Part shown: one piece after another, positions 18,228-27,733 of the stretch | How the letters are laid out: every line of letters begins with the position of its first letter | How positions within the stretch are numbered: position 1 is the first letter of the stretch | Assembly: GCF_016772415.1 (NCBI RefSeq) | Contig: NZ_JAGSGD010000001.1 | Span: forward strand, 806,001 to 870,000 | DNA length: 64,000 nucleotides | From: Phenylobacterium glaciei | GTDB lineage: Bacteria > Pseudomonadota > Alphaproteobacteria > Caulobacterales > Caulobacteraceae | Direction: 5' to 3' | The notes under the pieces: model-generated | Database searches by the model: none | What the model was told of the DNA's origin: nothing | Seen by the model: the letters and a program-made list of their open reading frames with translations, nothing else | Program-made: the position numbers and the translations under genes

Positions 18228-18680
18228 TCAGGACATGTCCAGGCGGTCGGTGATGGCCCAGAGGCCGTCGACGACTGACTTCAGCTGTTCGGCGTCCTTG
18301 TCGTCCTTGCTCCAGATCAGGCGCAGGGCGTTTACATGCACGCCCACCGAACCCCAGTCCTGGCGGTTCTTGGTCCGCAGACGGTCGGTCAGCTCGCACA
18401 GGCTGTAGGAGGCGTCGCACAGGGTGCGCATATCGAACATGCCGGCGATGTCGAGCACCACGGCGCTCTCGACATAGATGTCGTCGGCCGATGCGGTCTT
18501 CTCGGCGCACATGGCTTCCATGCGGCCGATGGTGACGCCCAGCGACTTCTTGGCGTCGCCGGCCTGGGCGGCCAGTTCGCGGCGTGCGCGCTGGGTGGCG
18601 ATGTCGGCGGTCATGCCGCCGGGCTTGGCCACCTGCTGGGACAGGCGGTTCTGGACCTTGATGAACTCGGTCTTGCTCAA
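18228..18680 (-). CDS. cheE: Chemotaxis protein CheE-like
   Basis: This 150-residue cytoplasmic, all-helical protein is the last gene of the chemotaxis operon, the position occupied by CheE in Caulobacter. The sequence has two long helical stretches (about 5-55 and 75-145) and no catalytic motif I can name. The start is TTG overlapping the previous stop codon (TTGA), with no strong ribosome site, so translation is likely coupled. CheE's biochemical role is not firmly established; it is associated with adaptation or signal termination. The symbol rests on gene order plus general character, not on a sequence match I could run. Confidence 0.7.
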   Translation of the reverse strand: MSKTEFIKVQNRLSQQVAKPGGMTADIATQRARRELAAQAGDAKKSLGVTIGRMEAMCAEKTASADDIYVESAVVLDIAGMFDMRTLCDASYSLCELTDRLRTKNRQDWGSVGVHVNALRLIWSKDDKDAEQLKSVVDGLWAITDRLDMS

Positions 18681-19273
18681 ATTTGCACCCGTGCAGGCTT
18701 CATAAGCATATCGACTTCGTTCTGATCCATGTTGGGATCGGTGGCGGCGCCGACGTGGGTGGACAGATCGTCCTTACGGCGGCCCTTGATCCCAAGGGGA
18801 GGGCCGAGATTCTTGAAGCGACGGTCGGGGCCCACATACTTCTCGGCCTTGACCATCTGGCGTTCGTCCCGGGCGACCCAGAAGATCCGCTGCAGCAGGA
18901 TCTCAGGCGTGAACGGCCGGGTGAGGATGAAGTTGGCGCCGGAGTCGCGACTCTTCTCGACCATGCTGCGCGGGGCGTGGCCGGTGAGCATGATGACCGG
19001 CGTGAAGATCAGCTCCGGGGGCGCGTCGCGGCGCAGCCAGCGGATGAAATCGTAGCCGTCCATGTCGGGCATCTGGGCGTCGGTGATGATCAGGTCGAGT
19101 TCCTGATTCTTCACGTAGTGCATGGCCTCCGCGCCCGAGCCGCACTTGAACTGTTTGCGCACCCCAAACCCGCGGACCATCGCGCTCAGGGCCTCAAGCG
19201 CCTGCGGATTGTCATCCACAAGCAGCACGACCGAGCGATCGAGGTTGATCCGGATGTTGGGGTCTAGGGCCAT
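18677..19273 (-). CDS. CheY-like response regulator with C-terminal tail (CheYIII position)
   Basis: The receiver domain covers about residues 14-138: acidic pair VDDN near 19-21, phosphoacceptor in LIITDAQMPDMDGYDF, threonine in MLTGHAP, and an RPF where most receivers have KPF (FILTRPFTP), so the conserved lysine is replaced by arginine. A 60-residue basic, probably disordered tail follows. It ends with DQNEVDMLM (183-191), which resembles the CheY-binding peptide of FliM. It sits between CheU and CheE, matching the third CheY of the Caulobacter operon. The lysine-to-arginine change may alter activation. Confidence 0.82.
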   Translation of the reverse strand: MALDPNIRINLDRSVVLLVDDNPQALEALSAMVRGFGVRKQFKCGSGAEAMHYVKNQELDLIITDAQMPDMDGYDFIRWLRRDAPPELIFTPVIMLTGHAPRSMVEKSRDSGANFILTRPFTPEILLQRIFWVARDERQMVKAEKYVGPDRRFKNLGPPLGIKGRRKDDLSTHVGAATDPNMDQNEVDMLMKPARVQI

Positions 19274-19300
19274 GGCGCGCGGGGGTTTCGCTCTGGGGGC

Positions 19301-19666
19301 TTAGAAGAGGTCGAGGTCGCCGGACTCGGCGGCGGACAAGGCTTCGGCCTCGCGCGTCACCTGGGCCAGACGCATGGCGAGGTCGCCAAGGGTCACGCCA
19401 GCGATGGCGTCGGAAAGGTCATACTCGCCGCCGGACTGGGCCTGGGTCGAGAGCTTGCGGGTGAAGGTGGCCAGAGCCGCCAGGTGCTGGGTCAGCACAT
19501 CGACGGTCTGGGCCTCGTGCAGGGCGATCTCCAGGGTCTCGCCGCGGCTGGCGCGGACAAGCTGGGTGACCAGCATCTCCAGCCGGTCGCACAGCGCGCC
19601 GGCATGTTCCAGCTCGTCGGCCAGGGAGGCGAGGACTTGTGGGGTCTGGGCGGTGGCGTGGCTCAT
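19301..19666 (-). CDS. cheU: Chemotaxis protein CheU-like
   Basis: This 121-residue, nearly all-helical cytoplasmic protein lies between CheD and the third CheY-like protein, exactly where CheU lies in Caulobacter. The body is two or three long amphipathic helices (about 8-45, 46-78, 88-110). The last residues are AESGDLDLF, which closely match the end of the neighbouring CheD. Its ATG overlaps the CheD stop (TGATG). Function in the family is poorly known; a CheY- or receptor-binding accessory is plausible from the tail. The name comes from gene order. Confidence 0.68.
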   Translation of the reverse strand: MSHATAQTPQVLASLADELEHAGALCDRLEMLVTQLVRASRGETLEIALHEAQTVDVLTQHLAALATFTRKLSTQAQSGGEYDLSDAIAGVTLGDLAMRLAQVTREAEALSAAESGDLDLF

Positions 19667-20223
19667 CAGAACAGCTCCAGATCCCCATCGTCCTCGACCA
19701 CCGGAACGGGCTTCGGCGGAGCCTTCAGGCTCGCCACCTCGTTGGTGTCGGTGACAGTGCGTTGTTGCGCGCGGCCACTGGTCGGCCAGTACTGCACCCG
19801 CCGGGCGCTCAAGCCCCCGAGGCTGCCACCCACCACTGGAATACCCTCGTCGCGCAGGAATTTCTCGGCGAAGGCGGCGTTGGACGCGCCCACGTCGGAG
19901 AGGCCGCCGAACATGCGAGCGCCGCCGAACAGCTTGGCTTCCATGCGCTCGCGGCGACCGCCGTTGCGAAGCAGTTCGTTGATCAGCAGTTCCATGGCGA
20001 AGGCGCCGTAGCGGCGGCCCTCGTCCAGGCCTTCCGCCTTACCCTCTGGCAGCAGGAAGTGGTTCATCCCGCCGATACCGATCTCGGTGTCACGCAGGCA
20101 GACGGCGACGCAAGAGCCGAGAATCGTCGTCATCACGACGTCCGGGTCGGAAGACACATGGTGCTCCCCCTGGACGACATGGACCCGTTTTCCGGGACGG
20201 TTCGAGACGTTCTCAACGATCAT
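19666..20223 (-). CDS. cheD: Chemoreceptor glutamine deamidase CheD
   Basis: CheD converts glutamines of chemoreceptors to glutamates and tunes adaptation. The papain-like catalytic residues are visible: C38 in TTILGSCVAVC and H55 in GGMNHFLLPE. The conserved KLFGGARMFGG follows in the middle. The protein has 185 residues; the last 25 or so extend beyond the core and end EDDGDLELF, similar to the CheU tail. The start overlaps the upstream cheY stop (ATGA). In other systems CheD also binds CheC and CheY; no cheC is present here, so the tail may provide another docking mode. Confidence 0.92.
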   Translation of the reverse strand: MIVENVSNRPGKRVHVVQGEHHVSSDPDVVMTTILGSCVAVCLRDTEIGIGGMNHFLLPEGKAEGLDEGRRYGAFAMELLINELLRNGGRRERMEAKLFGGARMFGGLSDVGASNAAFAEKFLRDEGIPVVGGSLGGLSARRVQYWPTSGRAQQRTVTDTNEVASLKAPPKPVPVVEDDGDLELF

Positions 20224-20609
20224 GAAAGGGGCCCAAACACCGCTTCGATTTTTTCTTTTAAGGTCTGCGTCGTAAACGGTTTGACCAGATAATTGTTGAC
20301 GCCGAATTGAACCGCCCGCTGAACCAGCTCGCGATCGGCGCGGCCGGTCAGCATGATCACCGCCACTTTCGAGGTCGGGCCGTGGGCGCGGATGGCGCGC
20401 AGCAGGCCCAAACCGTCCAGCTTGGGCATGTTGAAGTCGGTGATCACCAGGTTCACCGGCAGACTCAGCATGGCGCGCAGGGCTTCCTCACCATCGGGCG
20501 CTTCCCGCGTCTGGGTGATCCCAAGCGCGTGCAGACTGGTGCGGATCAGCGACCGCATGGTCTGCTGGTCGTCGACAATCAAGGTTTTCAGGGCGGACGC
20601 GGCAGGCAT
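20220..20609 (-). CDS. cheY: CheY-type response regulator (CheYII position)
   Basis: This is a single receiver domain of 129 residues. Acidic pair V-DD at residues 13-14, phosphoacceptor D58 in VITDFNMPKLDG, threonine in MLTGRA and lysine in LVKPFTT are all present. It carries the phosphoryl signal from CheA, either to the flagellar switch or as a phosphate sink. I chose the ATG at 20609, which overlaps the CheB stop (TGATG) and has AGGAG six bases upstream; a GTG one codon earlier is possible. CheD follows with an ATGA overlap. Confidence 0.9.
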   Translation of the reverse strand: MPAASALKTLIVDDQQTMRSLIRTSLHALGITQTREAPDGEEALRAMLSLPVNLVITDFNMPKLDGLGLLRAIRAHGPTSKVAVIMLTGRADRELVQRAVQFGVNNYLVKPFTTQTLKEKIEAVFGPLS

Positions 20610-21658
20610 CACACGCTCCTTTGAGACTCGGCCGTGGCCGAGCAGACATTGAGAATGGCCGGGCCCATGCGCGACAGGCCGACCTGCTTTTCCACCGCTC
20701 CGATCTCGAAGGCGGCCTTGGGCATGCCATAGACGACGCAGCTGGACTCGTCCTGACCAAGCGTGCGGGCTCCGGCCTTGCGCATTGACGCCAGGCCCAC
20801 GGCGCCGTCGCGGCCCATCCCTGTGAGGATGACCCCGACCGAGGGACGGTTCAGCTTCGCAATCGACTCGAACAGGACGTCCACGGACGGACGGTGTCCA
20901 TTCACCGGCTCGGATTCCCGAAGCCGGCAGACTGGATGGGTGGAGGAGATGACCTCCAGGTGGGCCGCGCCGCCCGGGGCGACATAGACGTGGCCCGGCA
21001 ACAGGCGCGCGCCATCGGTGGCCTCGGCCACCGTGGCGCCGGAGATGCGGTTCAGGCGCTCGGCGAAGCTCTTGGTGAAGGTCGCCGGCATGTGCTGGGT
21101 GATCACCGTCGGCGGGCAGGTCTCTGGGAAGTTGGCCAGGATGGTCATCAGGGCCTCGACCCCGCCTGTGGACGAACCGATCGCCAGGATCAGTTCGCCG
21201 ACGGCGGCATAGTTCTTGTCGCGCTCCACCGGGGCGACCGGGCCGCTGTACGGACGGACCCGCGCGCGGGCGGCGGCCTTCACCTTCTCGGCGAGGTCGG
21301 CGAAGGCCTCGTGCGGGGTCAAGCCGTTGCCGGGCGCCGGCTTGCCGACGCAGTCCACCGCGCCCAGCTCGAGGGCCTCGATGGTGATCTCGGCGCCCTT
21401 CTGGGTCAGGGTCGAAACCATGACCACCGGCATCGGCCGCAGGCGCATGATCTTTTCCAGGAACTCGATGCCGTTCATATGCGGCATCTCGACGTCCAGG
21501 GTGACGACGTCGGGATTGAGCTTTTTGATCTGCTCGCGCGCTTCCAGCGGATCGTTGGCGAAGCCCAGGACTTCGATGTCCGGGTCACGCTTCAGGGCCG
21601 CCGCGATCAGACCGCGCATGGTCGCCGAATCATCAACGACGAGGACTCCAACCGTCAT
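20609..21658 (-). CDS. cheB: Protein-glutamate methylesterase CheB
   Basis: CheB removes methyl groups from chemoreceptors and is activated by CheA phosphorylation. The receiver domain (1-125) has phosphoacceptor D55 in [13 protein letters not shown]. The methylesterase domain (about 155-345) carries S163 of GSSTGG, H189 of TQHMPATFT and D284 of GMGRDGAVG. At 349 residues it is full length. The ATG overlaps the cheR stop (ATGA) and the stop overlaps the next cheY. CheR and CheB side by side give the receptor adaptation pair. Confidence 0.95.
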   Translation of the reverse strand: MTVGVLVVDDSATMRGLIAAALKRDPDIEVLGFANDPLEAREQIKKLNPDVVTLDVEMPHMNGIEFLEKIMRLRPMPVVMVSTLTQKGAEITIEALELGAVDCVGKPAPGNGLTPHEAFADLAEKVKAAARARVRPYSGPVAPVERDKNYAAVGELILAIGSSTGGVEALMTILANFPETCPPTVITQHMPATFTKSFAERLNRISGATVAEATDGARLLPGHVYVAPGGAAHLEVISSTHPVCRLRESEPVNGHRPSVDVLFESIAKLNRPSVGVILTGMGRDGAVGLASMRKAGARTLGQDESSCVVYGMPKAAFEIGAVEKQVGLSRMGPAILNVCSATAESQRSV

Positions 21659-22533
21659 CGGCCGCTCCTCAGAGAATAGGTGGTGAGACCCGTGGTCTCG
21701 AAGATGTTGGTGGCCGCGCCGGTCACCCGTTCAGAGTGGCCGATATAGAGGGTGCCGCCGGGGTTCAGCATCGGGGCGAAACGGCTCCAGATGCGTTCCT
21801 GGGTTGGCTCGTCGAAATAGATCACGACGTTCCGACAGAAGATGGTGTCGAACTTGCCCTTCATCGGCCAGTCGCCGATCAGGTTCAGTTCTCGGAAGGA
21901 CACCAGGGCGCGCAGCTCGTCGGCCACTTCCCAGCGGCCGTCCTGGCCGCCCGTCGTAGGCTTCTTGAACCAGCGGCGGCGCAGCTCCACCGGAACTGGG
22001 GCCACCGCGTCCTCGCGATAGATGCCGGCGCGGCCTTCGGCGACCATGTTGGGGTCGATATCGGTGGCCAGGATCTTCACGTCCAGGTTGGCGGCTTCCG
22101 GCAGGGCCGAAAGGACCGTGATGGCCATGGAATAGGGTTCCTGGCCGTTGGAGCAGGCTGCTGACCAGAGGCGGATCTTCCCGCCCTTGCGGGCGCGGTC
22201 CACCAGCGGCGGCAGGACCACGTCACGCAGGTGATCGAAGTGGTGCGGCTCACGGAAATAGCGGGTCACGTTGGTGGTTAGCGCCGCCATCATGGCCTGG
22301 CGTTCGTCCACCTCGCGGACGTCCTCCACCAGGGCGCAGTATTCGCGGAACGAGCGCAGGCCGAGCGAACGCAGGCGTTTGGCCAGGCGCGAATAGACCA
22401 GCGCCGCCTTGCCCTCGGCCAGCGCGATGCCGGCGTGGGAATGCAGGATGTGGGCGATCTGCTGGAAATCCTCGTTGGTGAAGAGGAACTCCCCCTCGAC
22501 GAGGCTGCCGGTCTTGCTGGGGAAACTGCTCAT
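21655..22533 (-). CDS. cheR: Chemoreceptor methyltransferase CheR
   Basis: CheR methylates receptor glutamates using S-adenosylmethionine. The 292 residues contain the N-terminal helical domain (about 20-85) and the SAM-binding domain with [16 protein letters not shown], the acidic [10 protein letters not shown] and the late [18 protein letters not shown] signature. Its product acts on the globin-coupled receptor at the head of this operon, which carries a C-terminal WEEF-type tether for CheR. It overlaps cheW upstream and cheB downstream by ATGA junctions. Confidence 0.95.
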   Translation of the reverse strand: MSSFPSKTGSLVEGEFLFTNEDFQQIAHILHSHAGIALAEGKAALVYSRLAKRLRSLGLRSFREYCALVEDVREVDERQAMMAALTTNVTRYFREPHHFDHLRDVVLPPLVDRARKGGKIRLWSAACSNGQEPYSMAITVLSALPEAANLDVKILATDIDPNMVAEGRAGIYREDAVAPVPVELRRRWFKKPTTGGQDGRWEVADELRALVSFRELNLIGDWPMKGKFDTIFCRNVVIYFDEPTQERIWSRFAPMLNPGGTLYIGHSERVTGAATNIFETTGLTTYSLRSGR

Positions 22534-22997
22534 GCGGCCTCCGCTTCGATTTCCGGCAGGACGCGGTCCAGCGAGATCAGGCTGACCATGCGCCCGTCGA
22601 TGGCGAACAGGCCCTTCACGAAGGTCTTCACCTGGTCGCAGGCCACGTCCGGCGTCGGCTGCACCATGTCTTCGGTGACATTGATGATGTCGCTAACGGC
22701 CTCCACCAGCAGGCCGAGCGTGCGGTGGCCCTGGTTGACCACCATGATCACGTGGCGGGCGCTGGGTTCGGCGGTGGTCAGGCCCAGGCGCGCGCCCAGG
22801 TCGACGATCGGCAGCACCGCGCCGCGCAGGTTGATGACGCCCTTCATATAGGCTGGCGTACGGGGCAGGGGCGTGGCCGTCGTCCAGCCGCGGATCTCTC
22901 GCACCTGCATGATGTCGACGCAGAACTCCTGGTCGGCGATCCGGAAGGCGATGAGCTCCCGGGAGGGGCTCGTGGAGGTTGTCAGAGGCGTGGTCAT
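22530..22997 (-). CDS. cheW: Chemotaxis coupling protein CheW
   Basis: CheW is the 155-residue adaptor that links receptor tips to CheA. The family pattern is clear: [21 protein letters not shown] near the N-terminus, then [22 protein letters not shown] and the later [10 protein letters not shown]. The gene begins two bases after the cheA stop and ends in an ATGA overlap with cheR. It is an ordinary complete member. Confidence 0.96.
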   Translation of the reverse strand: MTTPLTTSTSPSRELIAFRIADQEFCVDIMQVREIRGWTTATPLPRTPAYMKGVINLRGAVLPIVDLGARLGLTTAEPSARHVIMVVNQGHRTLGLLVEAVSDIINVTEDMVQPTPDVACDQVKTFVKGLFAIDGRMVSLISLDRVLPEIEAEAA

Positions 22998-22999
22998 GC

Positions 23000-25387
23000 T
23001 CAGCTGGCCATTCGCTTTTCGCTGGGTCGCGCCGCCGGCTTGCGGCGCTGCGTGGTGACGAGGGCGTCGACGTCGAGGATCAGGGCCACCCGGCCGTCAC
23101 CCAGGATGGTCGCGGCGGCCACGCCATCGATCTGCTGGTAGTTGGCTTCCAGGCTCTTGATGACCACTTGGCGCTGGCCCTGGATGGCTTCCACCAGAAG
23201 GGCCGCCTTGCCGCCGCCTTCGCTCTCCACCAGGACCGCGACGCCGGAGGCGGGGTCGATGGCGGTTTCGCGGAAGCCGAGGGCCACGCCCACGTCGATC
23301 AGCGGCACGAAGATGTCGCGGATGCGGATCACCGCGTCCTTGCCCCCGATATAGTGCACATCCTCGGTGCGTGGGGTCAGGCTCTCGACGATGGCCGAGA
23401 GCGGGGCCACGAGGGTCTGCTCGGCGGCGGTCACCACCATCCCGTCCAGGACCGCCAGGGTCAGGGGTAGGGACATGGTGAACTTCGAACCCTTGCCGGG
23501 CTCCGACGAGATGGAGATGCGGCCGCCCAGGCCCTGGATGGAGCGGCGGACCACATCCATGCCGACGCCGCGGCCGGAAATGTCGGAGATCACCTCGGCG
23601 GTGGAGAAGCCGGGCAGGAAGATCAGGTTGTCGATCTCTTCGTCCGACAGCACCTGATCCTCGGTGATCAGGCCTTTGGCCACGGCGATGCCGCGGACGC
23701 GGGGGCGGTTGATGCCGCGACCGTCGTCCTGCAGTTCGATGACGATGCGGCCGCCGCGGTGCAGGGCGCGCAGGCGCACCAGACCCTCAGCAGGCTTGCC
23801 GGCGGCGGCGCGGCCCTCGGGATCTTCCAGCCCGTGGTCGATGGCGTTGCGCAGCATGTGGGTGATCGGGTCGGCCAGGCGCTCGATGACCGTCTTGTCG
23901 ACCTCGGTGCCTTCGCCTTCCATCACCAGTTTGACGCGTTTGCCGGTCATGTCCGCCACTTCGCGGGCCAGACGCGGCATCCGTTGGAACACGGACTTCA
24001 CGGGCTGGGCGCGGATGGCCATGACGCTGTCCTGGATCTCCCGGGTCAGCAGCTCCAGGTCCTCAAGGCCGAGCGCGACGTTGGAAGAGCGCGCCAGACC
24101 GCTTTCCAGGACCCTTTGCGACAGCATGGCCTGCTGGATGACCAGCTCACCGACGGCGTTGATCAGACGGTCGACCCGGTCCAGATCCACGCGGATGGTG
24201 ACGCTGGCCGCCGCGGCGGGCGCGGCGTTGGCGGCGGCTGCGGCCGGGGCTGTCGCCGGGGGGGCGGCCGGCGCAGGCGCCGGGGCGGCGGCTTTGAGGG
24301 CCGGCGGGGCAGGCGGGGCCTCGACGCTCTGGGCGCGCGCGATCAAGGCGGCGACGTCCTCGGCGGGCGCCGCGGGCTCGACGGGCGCTTCGGCGACGAT
24401 TTCGGGGAGGGCTTCCGGTTCGGCGGGGGCGGCGTCGCCGCCTCCGACCCGCGCCAGCAGGGCGGTGATATCGAGATCGGCGGAGGCCGAGGCCGCCGCG
24501 GCGCGGTCGTCCTCGCTCAGGCCGTCATCGGCGGCGGCGGGCGCGGCGGCGGCGGGATCGGCGCCGTCACAGGTGATGGTCAGGTTGCAGTCATCTTCGA
24601 CGAACTCGAAGACCTCGCGGATGGAGGCCTCGTCGGAGTCGGTGAACAGCTGGATGCGCCAGCTCACATAGGCCTGCTCGGCGGCGAGCTGGTCGAGGGG
24701 CGGCAAGGCCTCGTCGATCAGGGTGACGCGGGTCTCGCCCAGGCGGGCCAGTTCGCGCAACACCAGGCCGGCTTCGTTGGCCTTGGCGTACATTTCCGAC
24801 TTGGGAGAGAACTCGATGGTCCAGGAGGACAGCGCCTCCTCGGGGGCGGCGTCCGCGACGGGAAGCTCGACGCCGGCCTCGGCGTTCTGGGCGTCAAGGT
24901 CGATGAAGCCGCCGGGGGCCTCGTCGCCCTCAATGCTAAGGGTCAGGGGGACGAAGCCGAAGTCCTCGTCACCGCCGCCCATGGCGTCGTCTTCCTCGTC
25001 TTCGCCGCCGATCAGGCCGCGAAGTTCACTGTAGGCGCCTTGCGAGCGGCCTTCTTCAACCTTGCCGCCGTCGCGGGCGGCGGCCACATGGTCGGCCAGG
25101 ACGTCGAAGGCCCGCAGCAGGGTCTTGGCGACCTCGTCGGTCAGTTCCATCTTTCCGGAGCGGATCTCGTCCATCACCGTTTCGAAGACGTGGGCGAAGC
25201 GGATCAGGTCTTCCAGCCCGAAGGCCCCCGCCCCGCCCTTTACCGAGTGGACGGCGCGGAAGACGGCGTTGATCGTCTCGTCATCCGCCTCGCCCAACTC
25301 CATGGCCAACAGGCCCTGTTCGGCGTCGGTCAGGAGTTCATCGCACTCCTGGAAGAACGTCTGTTTGATGCTCTCGAACGGATCCAA
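23000..25387 (-). CDS. cheA: Chemotaxis histidine kinase CheA
   Basis: CheA autophosphorylates in response to receptors and passes phosphate to CheY and CheB. In its 795 residues: HPt domain with H47 (AVHSVKGG, 1-110), a P2-like CheY-binding domain (about 187-275), a Pro/Ala-rich linker (276-395), dimerisation domain (396-465), ATP-binding domain ([25 protein letters not shown], to about 640) and CheW-like regulatory domain. The linker contains two similar amphipathic motifs, LDITALLAR (305-313) and EDVAALIAR (343-351). The start is TTG with GGAG about eight bases upstream. Confidence 0.95.
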   Translation of the reverse strand: MDPFESIKQTFFQECDELLTDAEQGLLAMELGEADDETINAVFRAVHSVKGGAGAFGLEDLIRFAHVFETVMDEIRSGKMELTDEVAKTLLRAFDVLADHVAAARDGGKVEEGRSQGAYSELRGLIGGEDEEDDAMGGGDEDFGFVPLTLSIEGDEAPGGFIDLDAQNAEAGVELPVADAAPEEALSSWTIEFSPKSEMYAKANEAGLVLRELARLGETRVTLIDEALPPLDQLAAEQAYVSWRIQLFTDSDEASIREVFEFVEDDCNLTITCDGADPAAAAPAAADDGLSEDDRAAAASASADLDITALLARVGGGDAAPAEPEALPEIVAEAPVEPAAPAEDVAALIARAQSVEAPPAPPALKAAAPAPAPAAPPATAPAAAAANAAPAAAASVTIRVDLDRVDRLINAVGELVIQQAMLSQRVLESGLARSSNVALGLEDLELLTREIQDSVMAIRAQPVKSVFQRMPRLAREVADMTGKRVKLVMEGEGTEVDKTVIERLADPITHMLRNAIDHGLEDPEGRAAAGKPAEGLVRLRALHRGGRIVIELQDDGRGINRPRVRGIAVAKGLITEDQVLSDEEIDNLIFLPGFSTAEVISDISGRGVGMDVVRRSIQGLGGRISISSEPGKGSKFTMSLPLTLAVLDGMVVTAAEQTLVAPLSAIVESLTPRTEDVHYIGGKDAVIRIRDIFVPLIDVGVALGFRETAIDPASGVAVLVESEGGGKAALLVEAIQGQRQVVIKSLEANYQQIDGVAAATILGDGRVALILDVDALVTTQRRKPAARPSEKRMAS

Positions 25388-25416
25388 CGGAACGCTCCGA
25401 AACGGCTTCTAGAGGG

Positions 25417-25788
25417 TCAGGCGGCGACGCGGCGAACGGCGTCGACCAGCTTCACAGGATTGAAAGGCTTGACGATCCAGCCGGTGGCGCCGGCCGAACG
25501 GGCCCGTTCCTTCTTGGCCGCATCGCTTTCCGTGGTCAGGACCAGGATCGGCGTGGCGCGGTGCTCGGGATTGGCGCGGACGCCTTCGATCACGCCGAAG
25601 CCGTCGAGGCGGGGCATGTTGATGTCGGTGATCACCACGTCCACGATGCCGGCGTTGGCTTGCAGGACTTCCAGGCCATCGACGCCGTCCACAGCCTGGA
25701 TGACGCGGTAGCCCGCCTCCACCAGTGCGTGGTTCAGCATCTCCCGCATGGTGCGGCTATCGTCGATCGTCAGTACGGTCTTGGTCAC
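25417..25788 (-). CDS. cheY: CheY-type response regulator (CheYI position)
   Basis: This is a 123-residue single receiver domain with acidic pair D9-D10, phosphoacceptor D55 (VITDINMPRLDG), T85/T86 (VLTTESD) and K107 (VKPFNP). The TIDDSRTMR start and TTESDAAKK segment are typical of the cheA-linked CheY in alphaproteobacteria. The ATG overlaps the stop of the STAS gene (ATGA). With three receivers in one operon, division of labour between motor control and phosphate sink is expected, but sequence does not say which is which. Confidence 0.93.
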   Translation of the reverse strand: MTKTVLTIDDSRTMREMLNHALVEAGYRVIQAVDGVDGLEVLQANAGIVDVVITDINMPRLDGFGVIEGVRANPEHRATPILVLTTESDAAKKERARSAGATGWIVKPFNPVKLVDAVRRVAA

Positions 25789-26093
25789 GAAAGTTCCCCT
25801 TGCGGTTCGAATTGAAGCTCGGGTTCACCGAACGCCGCCAATTGCTCTGAAAACGCCAAAGACGGTTGATCCACCGTTAAGCAGACGCCGTCCTCGGACC
25901 AGATTTTGCGCGCAGACATCAAAACCTGCAGGCATAGACCACCCATGCGGGTGACCTGAGACGCATCGAGGTCCAGCGGACGGCCGCGCAGGGCCATCAG
26001 CTCGGCCCGCAGCGGCTCAGCCGCCTGCAGGTCCAGAACCGGAGCGAGGCTGACCGTCGCCCGGTCCGCGACGGTTGCGGTGTCCGTGGCCAT
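25785..26093 (-). CDS. STAS-domain protein (CheX position of the Caulobacter operon)
   Basis: This 102-residue protein reads as a STAS domain of the anti-sigma-factor-antagonist type: LAPVLDLQAAEPLRAELM, a central LDASQVTRMGGLCLQVL strand-helix unit, and a C-terminal strand. In classical antagonists a serine or threonine follows the DAS motif; here the GLDxS-like position is LDASQV. It lies second in the che operon between the receptor and CheY, as in Caulobacter. The ATG at 26093 overlaps the MCP stop (TGATG); ATG 26108 would add five residues. Its role in chemotaxis is not established. Confidence 0.82.
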   Translation of the reverse strand: MATDTATVADRATVSLAPVLDLQAAEPLRAELMALRGRPLDLDASQVTRMGGLCLQVLMSARKIWSEDGVCLTVDQPSLAFSEQLAAFGEPELQFEPQGELS

Positions 26094-27733
26094 CAGAATT
26101 CTTCCCATTCATCGGCGCCCGATAGCGGCGCGGGTTTGCGGAGGGCGGCGCCGTCGCGGGCGGAGGTGCGGACCTGGGGCGCGCCATGACGGGCAGCGAA
26201 GGCCGCGGCCGGGGGACGGCGAGCGGGCGTGGTGGTGGCGTTGCGGGCGATGGCCGGCGGCGGTGCGTGCTGGTCGCCGATCTGGAACATGCCGACGGAG
26301 CCCGCGAGTCCTTGGGCTTCCTGGGCAAGGTTGTGGCTGGCGGCGGTGGACTCCTCCACCATGGCCGCGTTCTGTTGGGTCACCTGGTCCATCTGGTTGA
26401 CGGCGGTGTTGACCTGGGCGAGCCCGACCGACTGTTCCTGCGCGCTGGCGGCGATCTCGGTCACCAGACTGTCGATCTCGGCGACCCGACTGACGATACG
26501 CTGCAGGGCGTCCCCGGTCTGGCCCACAAGCTGGACGCCGGAGCTCACCTGGGCCGTCGAGGCGCTGATCAGGGTCTTGATCTCTTTGGCGGCTTCGGCC
26601 GAGCGTTGGGCGAGCGCCCGGACCTCGGAGGCGACCACCGCGAAACCGCGGCCGGCTTCCCCGGCGCGGGCGGCCTCGACCCCGGCGTTCAGGGCCAGCA
26701 GATTGGTCTGGAAGGCGATCTCGTCGATGACGCCGATGATCTGGCTGATCTGCTGGGCTGAGCTCTCGATCTGGCTCATGGCCGCGACGGCCTGCTGCAC
26801 GACGTCGCCGCTGGTCTGGGCGTCGCCGCGGGCGGCCACCACCACCTCGGCGCAGGCCTTGGCGCCGGCGGCGGTCTTGCGGACGGTGACGGTGATCTGG
26901 TCCAAGGCCGCAGCGGTCTCTTCCAGTGTCGCGGCCTGCTGTTCAGTGCGCCGCGAGAGGTCGTCGGCGGCGGTGCTGATCTCGCCGGCGCCGGCGTGGA
27001 TGCCCGAGACGTTGCCGGCGATGGCCCCCATCACCTCTTCCAGGTGGCCGATGGCCTTGTTGAAGTCGGCGCCGAGCTTGGCGTACTCGCCGGTGAAGTT
27101 CTGGCTCATGCGGTGGCGCAGGTCGCCTTCGCTGAGCGCCTGCAGGGCGCCGGCCAGGCCGTGAATGGCCTTTTTCTGCTCCAGGTCGGTTTCGCTGCGC
27201 AGGCCGGCGGCCTCAAGGTGCTGGTGCTCGACGATGTCGTTCTGGAACGACAGCAGCAGGTCCATGTCCAGGAGGGCGGCCTTGATGACCGCGCCGATGG
27301 CGTCGGCGGCCTTGTCGCGCTGGGCGGTCTTGGCGCCGAAGCCCTTGGGCCAATGCGCGGCCAGGATGGAGCGCACCATCTCGTCGAGGATGCGGGCATA
27401 GCCGCCGATCGCCCACTCGGGCTTGAAGCCGATATTGACGTGGGCTTCCGCGATGGTGCGCACGTCCTTGAGGTAGGCCTCGTCGTAGCGCGCGGTAAGC
27501 ACGCCGCCCCAGCGGCCGATCTGGCGCTGCTGGGCCTTTTCCATGTGCTCGGGCCCGCCGAACACGCTGCGGGTCGCGTCGTGGCGGGCGAGCTGCTCAT
27601 AGAAGGCGCCGATGGCCACAGGCAGGGCTTTTTCCACCACCGGGCGCGCGTCGACCAGCGCGGCGCGGGCCTTGGCGTCCAAGCCGATGAAGTCGAGGCG
27701 ACGGTCGAGGGCGATAGCCTTGGTGTCAGCCAT
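26093..27733 (-). CDS. Globin-coupled methyl-accepting chemotaxis protein
   Basis: This is a soluble receptor of 546 residues with no transmembrane segment. Residues 1-165 read as a protoglobin sensor; H98 in the motif [15 protein letters not shown] matches the proximal haem ligand of HemAT-type sensors, so it probably binds O2. A HAMP-like segment ([25 protein letters not shown]) connects to the long signalling hairpin with the conserved tip [21 protein letters not shown]. The last residues are DEWEEF, equivalent to the NWETF tether that binds CheR/CheB. It heads the che operon and likely directs aerotaxis through CheA. Confidence 0.92.
   Translation of the reverse strand: MADTKAIALDRRLDFIGLDAKARAALVDARPVVEKALPVAIGAFYEQLARHDATRSVFGGPEHMEKAQQRQIGRWGGVLTARYDEAYLKDVRTIAEAHVNIGFKPEWAIGGYARILDEMVRSILAAHWPKGFGAKTAQRDKAADAIGAVIKAALLDMDLLLSFQNDIVEHQHLEAAGLRSETDLEQKKAIHGLAGALQALSEGDLRHRMSQNFTGEYAKLGADFNKAIGHLEEVMGAIAGNVSGIHAGAGEISTAADDLSRRTEQQAATLEETAAALDQITVTVRKTAAGAKACAEVVVAARGDAQTSGDVVQQAVAAMSQIESSAQQISQIIGVIDEIAFQTNLLALNAGVEAARAGEAGRGFAVVASEVRALAQRSAEAAKEIKTLISASTAQVSSGVQLVGQTGDALQRIVSRVAEIDSLVTEIAASAQEQSVGLAQVNTAVNQMDQVTQQNAAMVEESTAASHNLAQEAQGLAGSVGMFQIGDQHAPPPAIARNATTTPARRPPAAAFAARHGAPQVRTSARDGAALRKPAPLSGADEWEEF

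Noticed and set aside
23759..25711. A 650-codon open frame on the plus strand
   Set aside because: It is antisense to cheA and cheY, whose domains and catalytic motifs are unmistakable. Long antisense frames are expected at this GC content.
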